Of a DNA stretch of 7,550 nt, positions 1-5,775 are shown piece after piece. Under the pieces are notes generated by a model. It had not been told where the DNA came from. It saw only the letters and a list, made by a program, of their open reading frames with translations, and ran no database searches. The first letter of the stretch is position 1. Each line of letters opens with the position of its first letter. The stretch is from Bacteroidales bacterium (GTDB lineage Bacteria > Bacteroidota > Bacteroidia > Bacteroidales > VadinHA17), in assembly GCA_012514255.1 (NCBI GenBank), contig JAAZAP010000137.1, forward strand, positions 1 to 7,550, given 5' to 3'. The position numbers were made by a program, and so were the translations under genes.

Positions 1-30
1 GGGGGTGGGGGATTTTTTGGTGGTTTCCAT

Positions 31-116
31 GGTCAGGGTCTGAGGGTCTGAAGGTCTGATGTCTGAAGGTCTGTCGCTTCGCTCCGTCTTGCGGTCGTGC
101 AGTCCTGCGGTCAGGG
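31..116. repeat. Degenerate 8-bp GTC-rich repeat array
   Basis: Units of about eight bases follow one another. The first block reads GGTCAG (31-36), GGTCTGAG (37-44), GGTCTGAA (45-52), GGTCTGAT (53-60), GTCTGAA (61-67) and GGTCTG (68-73). A 12-base interruption (74-85) follows. The second block is GTCTTGCG (86-93), GTCGTGCA (94-101), GTCCTGCG (102-109), then GTCAGGG. The common core is GTCnTGnn. The octamer GGTCAGGG occurs at both edges (31-38 and 109-116). No spacers of CRISPR length are present and the array is not coding. It looks like an intergenic low-complexity repeat; its function is unknown. Confidence 0.7.
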
Positions 117-242
117 ATGGTTAAAATATATAGTTTTTGCTGCCGGCGGGGGGCCGGGAATTTGGGGTTTTGATAGTCCTCCGGTTGGTCAGTCACATCG
201 GGTGAAGTGCCTAACAAGCTGAAGTTCTTTTAAATAAAGCAT

Positions 243-274
243 GAGCCGATCATTTGTTCACGGCTCTATTTTTA
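243..274 (+). terminator. Candidate intrinsic terminator on the plus strand with no assigned gene
   Basis: GAGCCG (243-248) pairs perfectly with CGGCTC (261-266) around a 12-base loop. The sequence TATTTTTAT follows, so a 6-bp stem is followed by a T-rich tract in the plus direction. A TAA stop at 231-233 lies 9 bases upstream and closes a short 18-codon open stretch, but no full gene precedes it. It could end a transcript coming from the left of the window, end a small RNA, or be a relic. The loop is rather long and the T-run is interrupted, so this is a moderate call. Confidence 0.4.
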
Positions 275-300
275 TATCAACTCTTCCCCTTGATTGGCTG

Positions 301-314
301 CCGCCATGTGGCGG
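301..314. other. Small GC-rich inverted repeat
   Basis: CCGCC (301-305) pairs with GGCGG (310-314) around ATGT. No T-run follows on either strand, so it is not a standard intrinsic terminator. It could be a protein-binding palindrome or a chance structure. Confidence 0.3.
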
Positions 315-383
315 TTACGATTGCCAAATATAGATAAAAATTGCTTAACGTTCGACCTGATTATTATTAGAAAATTTTGAGTC

Positions 384-404
384 CTGACGGTTTTAAGCCG
401 TCAG
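384..404. other. Perfect 7-bp inverted repeat in intergenic DNA
   Basis: CTGACGG (384-390) pairs with CCGTCAG (398-404) around a 7-base loop. On the minus strand it is followed by GACTCAAAATTTTC, which has only a short delayed T-run; on the plus strand no T-run follows. It lies about 130 bases beyond the wecA terminator in the direction of transcription. It may be a backup terminator or an unrelated stem; the lack of a U-tract argues against efficient intrinsic termination. Confidence 0.35.
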
Positions 405-534
405 TCAGTCCCGTTCCGCCAGACGGTGGAGAGTGGACCGGGGATACACTTTCAGCTGCAGCAGAACAGGACGCCAGGCAATAGTGAAGCAACCGGAAAC
501 AGGGGTGGTTCGGGCAATTTTATCCGGCAGAAAT

Positions 535-561
535 AAAAAAAGGGTATCCATAAGAATACCC
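535..561 (-). terminator. Intrinsic terminator of wecA
   Basis: Read on the minus strand, GGGTAT (561-556) pairs with ATACCC (547-542) around an 8-base loop. It is followed immediately by seven T residues (541-535) and then ATTT. The hairpin begins 26 bases after the wecA stop codon (588-590). This is a textbook Rho-independent terminator and marks the end of the polysaccharide transcription unit. Confidence 0.88.
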
Positions 562-587
562 ATGATCTTTACAGGGAGTTACTGTTG

Positions 588-1760
588 TCAGAGATTGAGG
601 ACTTTCTTTTTCCCGGCTTCAGGCACTGGTTGCGAAATCCGGTATTGCTCATCGGGGCTGTCCCCCGGTGTCATTACCTTCGTCCGGATCCTTTTTCTTA
701 CTCTTACCGTGAGTACCAGTGTCAGTCCGTAACAGACAGCAAGCATAATGACTGAGAGTGTGATAATGCCGAGATTATCAAAAACAAAAGCAAAAGTAAT
801 GACCGCAGCCTGGAACAATGAGAGGATCAGGGAGACCTGCCTGTGAGAGTAACCGGCCCTGAGCATGAGATGATGGATATGCCTCTTATCCGCCCTGAAG
901 GGATTTTGACCCCTGACGGTCCTCAGGATGACCACCCGCAGGGTGTCAAAAAGGGGAACGATGAGGATGGCAATAGATACCGCAGGAGCAGAACGGAGTG
1001 TATCACCGGATACTGCCTGAACATTAAACTCGTTAAATCTGATTACCAGTACAGAGAGCACAAATCCCAGCACCAGCGACCCTGAGTCGCCCATGAAGAT
1101 CTTGTTTCTTCCCTTTGACATGTTAAAATAGAGAAAGACGATGAGGGCTCCTGCCATTGCTGTCGCCATCACGGCGTTTCCTGTCATGCCCCGGCTCCAG
1201 AACCAGCCCCCCAGGGCTGCCAGTGAGGTGAGGCTCAGAGAGGCTGCGAGCCCGTCAATGCCATCAATGAGATTAAGGGCATTGATGATCACTATCATGA
1301 CAAAGAGAGTCAGTGGCACAGAGAGCCATGGCGAGATACTGTATATCCCCACGAAGCCATGCAGGCTGGTGAAACGAATGCCGGCAAGGATGATGACGAC
1401 CAGGGCAGCGATTATCTGAACTCCAAGTTTCGTGCGTGCCGGAAGATGGATCAGATCATCGGTGATACCTGTAAAAAAGAGTATCAGCAACGCGGCAAAG
1501 AGATATGCTGCCTGTGGGTCAAAGCCATTGATCATGAGGACATAACTGATTGAGAAGGCGATGAAAATCCCTGCACCGCCAAGCCTTGGCACAGCAAGTT
1601 TATGCACTTTACGGGGACCCGGTCTGTCAGTCAGGTTACATAACCTGGATACGCGGAGGACAACGGGTATGAAAAGCGCGGCAGTGGCCATAGCCACAGC
1701 AGTAGTAATAATCAATATCAAAGGGCTTTCTGCAAGCAACAGTAAGGTAGTTTTTATCAT
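588..1760 (-). CDS. wecA: WecA-like undecaprenyl-phosphate sugar-1-phosphate transferase
   Basis: Integral membrane enzyme of the MraY/WecA (PNPT) family. It moves a HexNAc-1-phosphate from a UDP-sugar to undecaprenyl phosphate, starting lipid-linked repeat-unit synthesis at the inner face of the cytoplasmic membrane. The 390 residues carry the family motifs in order: the DRPGPRKVH loop near residues 45-53, the metal-binding ITDD pair at 99-102, the NALNLIDGIDG motif at 160-170, FMGDSGS at 222-228, and the PFRADKRHIHH histidine loop at 287-297, which is of the WecA rather than the MraY type. About ten or eleven hydrophobic segments are visible, with a basic polar tail from about residue 353. 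Length is close to the family norm (E. coli WecA, 367). The ATG at 1760 has no Shine-Dalgarno sequence, which is common in Bacteroidota. It is the last gene of the cluster, 134 bases after wzi and 26 bases before a strong terminator. The exact sugar (GlcNAc, a modified HexNAc) cannot be read from the sequence. Confidence 0.93.
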   Translation of the reverse strand: MIKTTLLLLAESPLILIITTAVAMATAALFIPVVLRVSRLCNLTDRPGPRKVHKLAVPRLGGAGIFIAFSISYVLMINGFDPQAAYLFAALLILFFTGITDDLIHLPARTKLGVQIIAALVVIILAGIRFTSLHGFVGIYSISPWLSVPLTLFVMIVIINALNLIDGIDGLAASLSLTSLAALGGWFWSRGMTGNAVMATAMAGALIVFLYFNMSKGRNKIFMGDSGSLVLGFVLSVLVIRFNEFNVQAVSGDTLRSAPAVSIAILIVPLFDTLRVVILRTVRGQNPFRADKRHIHHLMLRAGYSHRQVSLILSLFQAAVITFAFVFDNLGIITLSVIMLAVCYGLTLVLTVRVRKRIRTKVMTPGDSPDEQYRISQPVPEAGKKKVLNL

Positions 1761-1862
1761 TGCAATAAGAATGAAAAAGTCAGACAGGCAGTGGTACCCT
1801 CACACCGTTATTACCAAAACCTGTCGTACAATTATCAGGCCAAACCGGGTGAAAAGAGGGAT

Positions 1863-1892
1863 AAAAAAAATGCTGCCCGCCATTCCCGGCAG
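1863..1892 (-). terminator. Candidate terminator between wzi and wecA
   Basis: Read on the minus strand, CTGCC (1892-1888) pairs with GGCAG (1877-1873) around a 10-base loop. CA and eight T residues (1870-1863) follow. It begins two bases after the wzi TAA (1897-1895). The stem is only 5 bp, but it is mostly GC and the T-run is long, so at least partial termination is likely. No promoter is evident in the remaining bases before wecA, so read-through could set the level of wecA. Confidence 0.5.
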
Positions 1893-1894
1893 GG

Positions 1895-3307
1895 TTACCT
1901 GATCTGCCAGTTTTTCTTCAGTGAGATCATACCGCCGAAGTTGTTCCCGAGAAGGTCTCCGGCATCAAAAGCCAGGGCAGCGGAAAGGGTCAGCCCGTAC
2001 GGCAGCACTCCCGGCATGTCAGTCTTCAGGATAAAGGAGTGGCATATCTTTCCTCCGGGGAATTCAGAGCCATTGTACCCGTAATTGCGTGAAAAAGTAT
2101 ATTTCATCATATAGCTGACTACTCGAACAGAGCCCTCAAATCCCATATGAATGGCTGTGACTTTGTTATTACGCATGCTCTGAAAACCGGGTTCTGAGAG
2201 AAGCGCCGGCGAGGTGATCAGAGGGGTACCGATTGTCATGCCGTGATAACTCCATCCGCCCTCATAAACACCACTGTTAAAGTAGTTGTCATTGCCGCCG
2301 GCAAACTTCAGTGTATCATTTTCATAGTACTGATCGTAGGTGCCACTCTGGTTGGTTGTATTCAGATATTCAAAAAGAACAGCTGAGAGAATGGAAGACT
2401 CTTTCAGTGTGATCTTCAGACCCCACAGGCCGTCACTGATGTTCCTCAGCTTCATTCCGCTGCCGTCTTCAAAGAGGGTCTGCCAGTAAAAGTTTATCTC
2501 ATGGTTTTTAAGAATGGCATCAATGCCCAGGTTATAGCTTCCGATGTGGTTACCGGTAGCATTTCTGTATTCGGTCCAGTAAGCGTCCCGGCTGCCTCCT
2601 TTACCAAAGAAAACCCTGAAGAAGTCTTCAACACTATCAGGGAGTACTCCGTAATCAGGGTTTGAGGAGATCCCAGCCCACTGGGCGAAGTGATGCATGC
2701 CGAGGCTCAGTCTCACCGGGAGTGCTCCTCCAAGGCGAAGATAAAAGTATTTATGATGGAGAAGTATGTTGCTCACCACGATGTCATCACCGAGCCAGCC
2801 GTGTGAAATACCACCTTTTATCTCAGCGTAGCCATGAGTCAGGGGCACCGCTATAAATTCAGGAATTGAAAGGGAAACACGGGGTTCGGGTCTTGCGTTA
2901 CCTGACCAGATAAGCCCCCCGCTGCTAAGCGGGTTATATTGGTTACCCTGGCGTTGTTCCCATCGGCCTGCTTTCAGCAGAAAGGGTCCGGCGATAATGC
3001 CTGCGTATGCCTGCTGCAGGAGAAGAGCATTGGCATTATCATACCGGTCAATAATATCCGCACCAAAGGTTAATTTTATCTTTCCGGAAGAAAAAGCAGA
3101 CCCATGGAAGCCTGTCCTGACCCATCCTCCGGGTGCCATGGTGCCAAGGGCACCGAAGCTGTTAGTGAAGAGCCGGAAAGGAGCACGGTCAGTAGATGAG
3201 ACTATGGCGCCTGCCTCTGCAAAGATGGTCAGAGAAGTGTCGGCCTGTGCCTTGAGCGGCAGCGGTACTGCTGACGCAATACAGAGACATACCCCCAGGT
3301 ATTTCAT
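1895..3307 (-). CDS. wzi: Wzi-family capsule assembly outer-membrane protein
   Basis: Predicted outer-membrane beta-barrel of the capsule-assembly Wzi family. In E. coli the family member binds the polymer at the surface and helps keep the capsule on the cell; the same role here is inferred. From the ATG at 3307 the protein is 470 residues, close to the E. coli length of about 480. It opens with a signal peptide: MK, a hydrophobic core, and an AQA/DT cleavage site after residue 22. The rest alternates polar and aromatic residues as barrel strands do, with family-like stretches such as GSRDAYWTEYRNATGNH and INFYWQTLFEDGSG in the middle. I prefer the 3307 start because GGAG lies 7 bases upstream; the in-frame ATG at 3352 adds 15 charged residues and has no ribosome site. 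It follows the WbuB-like gene by 62 bases (17 if 3352 is used) and is followed at once by a terminator-like hairpin. Family assignment is from memory of the sequence style, with no search run. Confidence 0.84.
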   Translation of the reverse strand: MKYLGVCLCIASAVPLPLKAQADTSLTIFAEAGAIVSSTDRAPFRLFTNSFGALGTMAPGGWVRTGFHGSAFSSGKIKLTFGADIIDRYDNANALLLQQAYAGIIAGPFLLKAGRWEQRQGNQYNPLSSGGLIWSGNARPEPRVSLSIPEFIAVPLTHGYAEIKGGISHGWLGDDIVVSNILLHHKYFYLRLGGALPVRLSLGMHHFAQWAGISSNPDYGVLPDSVEDFFRVFFGKGGSRDAYWTEYRNATGNHIGSYNLGIDAILKNHEINFYWQTLFEDGSGMKLRNISDGLWGLKITLKESSILSAVLFEYLNTTNQSGTYDQYYENDTLKFAGGNDNYFNSGVYEGGWSYHGMTIGTPLITSPALLSEPGFQSMRNNKVTAIHMGFEGSVRVVSYMMKYTFSRNYGYNGSEFPGGKICHSFILKTDMPGVLPYGLTLSAALAFDAGDLLGNNFGGMISLKKNWQIR

Positions 3308-3314
3308 TAAGCAG

Positions 3315-3318
3315 CTCC
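3315..3318 (-). promoter_or_regulatory. Ribosome binding site that decides the wzi start
   Basis: GGAG on the minus strand (within CCGGAG, 3320-3315) sits 7 bases before the ATG at 3307. The upstream in-frame ATG at 3352 has no comparable site. It also places the signal peptide directly at the N-terminus. Confidence 0.55.
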
Positions 3319-3369
3319 GGACTTTTTCTCTTTTACTCTTCAGCATATCCATGCTAACATGTCAGGCAT

Positions 3370-4605
3370 TCACATCGCCCTATGGAGGTCAGCCTGCTTC
3401 AGGCCAATTTCTGACGGCCAAAGAATGGAAGTGATCATGGCAATGTTCTTCTCTTTTGAGTATCCGTTACGAGTCATTCCGGCAGCGTTGGCTGAGTAGT
3501 TCTTCAACTCCGTCTGTGAGGCATAGTACAGTCTCTCAAAGCCCCCGGATATGCTCTCAATATCAGAGGGATCGGCGGAGACGCCGAGCGAGTATCTCTT
3601 AACCAGTCTTGTCACCTCACCATTGACTATAGCGTATATGGGGCGTGAGGCAGTAAGGTAGGAATGGAACTTCAGGGGCACTATAAGTTCAAAGAGCGGT
3701 GCATCATTAAGTGAAATAACCAGCACATCGCTGGCGGCAAAATATGAAGGCATCTCATTCGGCGGTCTGAAACCGGTGAAGTTCACATTTGGAATCTTCT
3801 TCTCCTCCACTAAAGACTTGAGTGCTTTAAGGTTGGAGCCGTCGCCTATTATATTAAGCCATGCGTTGGGATGGTTCTTTTCAGCGAAGAGAGCAAAACC
3901 CGCGAGGACATTCCTGAGATTCTGCACCTTTCCCACATTACCGGCAAAGGTGAAGTTAAAACCTTCAGGCAGGCTTTTTATACCAACCCTCTTGCAATTG
4001 ATGTCAGGCCAGTTAGGTACATAGATGACCTCGCTTCCCGGAACCATCTTTCTGATCTTATCTATGAATCCCTCAGAAGAAACCATGATGATGTCACATC
4101 TTTTATAGATCCATTTCACAAAGACGTTAAGCATCACCATTCTCAGGCGTGTCTTGCGGAAGCCGTAGGCAAATACCGTGTCAGGCCAAAGATCCTGTGA
4201 CCATATTATTACCTTTTGCCTGTATAACATGCGTGATATCACCGCAGCCAGCGCTACTGTCAGAGGCCCGGTCTGATATACAAAGATACGGTCATACCTG
4301 TTCCCCCTGAAGAGCAGCATCATGGTTGTGAGGAAGCAGAAGTTCATGTAGTTAAGCATCTTACGTACCAGATTGCGCTGGTATCCGCTTACAATGCCCA
4401 CCCTGTGCACCGGAAGCCCGAAAGAGTGTGTTTTCTGGTAGATTCTGTTTCGGTATCCCTTCAGTGGCATGCCTGCAGGGTATGACGGTACCCTCGTGAG
4501 AACTTCGCACTCACAACCTTCTTCTGCCCAGTGCATGGCGAGGTCATTAATGACAAAATTCTCCGGATGAAAAACTTCACTTAAGATGAGGAGTTTCTTG
4601 CTCAT
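3370..4605 (-). CDS. WbuB-like GT-B fold glycosyltransferase (GT4 family)
   Basis: Cytosolic or membrane-associated glycosyltransferase that would add one sugar from a nucleotide-sugar to the lipid-linked repeat unit. The 411 residues have the two-domain GT-B layout. The N-terminal domain starts at once with LLILSEVFHPENF (residues 5-17) and contains the YPAG loop (42-45) and the IIWSQDLWPDTV block (133-144), both typical of the WbuB group. The C-terminal domain opens with FTFAGNVGKVQNL (218-230), where the family usually has AGNIG-x-AQ, followed by NIIGDGSNLK (251-260) and the VPLKFHSYLTASRPIYA segment (309-325), the usual P-K-YL-x-x-P motif. WbuB proteins have been linked to N-acetylfucosamine transfer, but donor specificity cannot be assigned here. 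The ATG at 4605 lies 28 bases after the previous stop, with a weak CCGGA upstream. Length is normal and the gene is intact. Confidence 0.9.
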   Translation of the reverse strand: MSKKLLILSEVFHPENFVINDLAMHWAEEGCECEVLTRVPSYPAGMPLKGYRNRIYQKTHSFGLPVHRVGIVSGYQRNLVRKMLNYMNFCFLTTMMLLFRGNRYDRIFVYQTGPLTVALAAVISRMLYRQKVIIWSQDLWPDTVFAYGFRKTRLRMVMLNVFVKWIYKRCDIIMVSSEGFIDKIRKMVPGSEVIYVPNWPDINCKRVGIKSLPEGFNFTFAGNVGKVQNLRNVLAGFALFAEKNHPNAWLNIIGDGSNLKALKSLVEEKKIPNVNFTGFRPPNEMPSYFAASDVLVISLNDAPLFELIVPLKFHSYLTASRPIYAIVNGEVTRLVKRYSLGVSADPSDIESISGGFERLYYASQTELKNYSANAAGMTRNGYSKEKNIAMITSILWPSEIGLKQADLHRAM

Positions 4606-4633
4606 AAAATTCCGGATAAAATATGCACAACCT

Positions 4634-5740
4634 TCAGGAAATTACACCATTCCTTCCCGGTTTCTGCAAACGACTTTCTATTACGCTGAAGAATTCCTCC
4701 CAGGAATCTCTTCTGACTGACTTATATGCCACAAATTTTGTGCCTTTCGTTACCTGAAGCCGTAGAATTGCTTCTGCCCATTTTGTATGATCTTTATAAT
4801 CAATATATTCAGCCCCGGAATAATCTGTAAGGACCTCATGTGCATAGGGCAGGTCGGATACAAGTATGGGTAAACCTGCTGCTGCCGCCTCAATAAGGGG
4901 CAGGCCGAGGGTTTCAATATAGCTTGGAAAGACAAGGGCATCAACTTTTGAATAAAGCCAAAGCACATTATCATGAGAAAGCGGACCCAAGAAAACAAAC
5001 GTGACATTTTTCAGATCCGGTTTCTTCAATCCTTTTTCATCAATGGTAAGGTAAAGAGCTGTTTTTCTCTCCGGCCGGTCATCAATAGATGCGAGCGCTC
5101 TGAATAAAATATCGTGGTTTTTATAAACCTCTCCGGAGACAGGGTAGAACAGATTCAGACAGTTGTTGTCAACAGGGCAGTTATACACGTTCTTCACTGC
5201 CGGAATATTTACCTCAGGAAATACAACATGGATCTTTTCTTCAGGAAATCTGAAACGGGCAGAGAAAGCCTCCTTCAGGAAAGTGAGCTGGACAAAGATC
5301 TCTGTCCTTGAGTTTAAGAACAATCTGATGTAGAGAGGATAGATATTTTTATAAAACCAGGTTGTTCGCTCAGTTTTTTTCAGAAGACTCCACCTGTTTA
5401 TATACAGAGGTAGTGGCTGATGATAATATATGTAGCCGGGGCATTTGCCGGGTACGCGGAACCCGGTGTTCTGCAGGGATATTGCGGCAACAGGTCTGAT
5501 GCTGTTCTTCTTCAGCCACCGTTTCAGTCCTGCCACATCCCACCATATCCTCTTATGCGGTGCAGTTACATCGGTTCGTATAATACGGAGGTTCTTCCCG
5601 GCATCACTGACAGTGACTGACCTGTGGATAAAAGCGACATATTCATTGCCGTCTTCGGGCAGGGCCCCGATAAACTGTCTGAGAATAGTCAGTCCCCCGC
5701 CCGACTTCAGAGCTGTTGCATTAACTATTATTGCATCCAT
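4634..5740 (-). CDS. GT-B glycosyltransferase (group 1 / GT4 type)
   Basis: Second glycosyltransferase of the cluster, expected to extend the undecaprenyl-linked unit in the cytoplasm. From the ATG at 5740 it has 368 residues. It begins with the first beta strand and glycine-rich loop IIVNATALKSGGGLTIL (residues 4-20), a common opening in this family, followed by the YYHQPLPLY segment (105-113). The C-terminal domain carries the nucleotide-sugar site: ALVFPSYIETLGLPLIEA (268-285), which includes the E-x7-E pair E276 and E284, then AGLPILVSDLPYAHEV. I prefer the 5740 start because the fold begins there, 35 bases after the wzy stop. A GTG at 5779 in the same frame would add 13 residues and overlap the wzy stop by four bases (GTGA), behind AGGA with a short spacer; that start cannot be excluded. 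Donor and linkage are unknown. Confidence 0.87.
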   Translation of the reverse strand: MDAIIVNATALKSGGGLTILRQFIGALPEDGNEYVAFIHRSVTVSDAGKNLRIIRTDVTAPHKRIWWDVAGLKRWLKKNSIRPVAAISLQNTGFRVPGKCPGYIYYHQPLPLYINRWSLLKKTERTTWFYKNIYPLYIRLFLNSRTEIFVQLTFLKEAFSARFRFPEEKIHVVFPEVNIPAVKNVYNCPVDNNCLNLFYPVSGEVYKNHDILFRALASIDDRPERKTALYLTIDEKGLKKPDLKNVTFVFLGPLSHDNVLWLYSKVDALVFPSYIETLGLPLIEAAAAGLPILVSDLPYAHEVLTDYSGAEYIDYKDHTKWAEAILRLQVTKGTKFVAYKSVRRDSWEEFFSVIESRLQKPGRNGVIS

Positions 5741-5775
5741 AAAGGTATCCGTGGTATTACATTGCGCCGGAAAGG

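Larger units (their letters stand above)
1..534. other. Gene-free intergenic region beyond the polysaccharide operon
   Basis: No reading frame of useful length with a credible start is open here on either strand; stops occur in all six frames. From left to right it holds a G-rich edge (1-11), a degenerate octamer array (31-116), a GC-only hairpin (143-157), a short open tail ending in TAA at 231-233, a plus-strand terminator-like hairpin (243-274), a more AT-rich stretch (about 267-380) with a small CCGCC/GGCGG hairpin, and a 7-bp hairpin (384-404). Bases 405-534 lead up to the wecA terminator and show nothing else I can name. Any gene entering from the left on the plus strand must stop by about base 59. 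Confidence 0.75.

Noticed and set aside
1..45. G-runs at the window edge as a possible G-quadruplex
   Set aside because: Only two long runs are close together (1-5 and 7-11); the next runs of three G lie more than 20 bases away, so four tracts with normal loops are not present.
31..116. CRISPR array
   Set aside because: Units are about 8 bases and contiguous, without unique spacers of 25-40 bases and without cas genes nearby.
326..333. TATATTTG on the minus strand, a perfect match to the Bacteroidota -7 box TAnnTTTG
   Set aside because: No TTG-type -33 element lies at the right distance, and no gene follows on the minus strand within the window. One such match is expected by chance at a rate that is not negligible in this much intergenic DNA.
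433..732. A 99-codon plus-strand open frame starting with GTG
   Set aside because: It overlaps the wecA terminator and the 3' end of wecA in antisense, its product is Arg/Ser-rich with no recognisable pattern, and it has no ribosome site.
1841..1844. TTTG (1844-1841, minus strand) followed 22 bases later by TTTTGG upstream of wecA, considered as a promoter
   Set aside because: The downstream box lacks the TA of TAnnTTTG, and no good -35/-10 pair with normal spacing was found, so I do not call a promoter.
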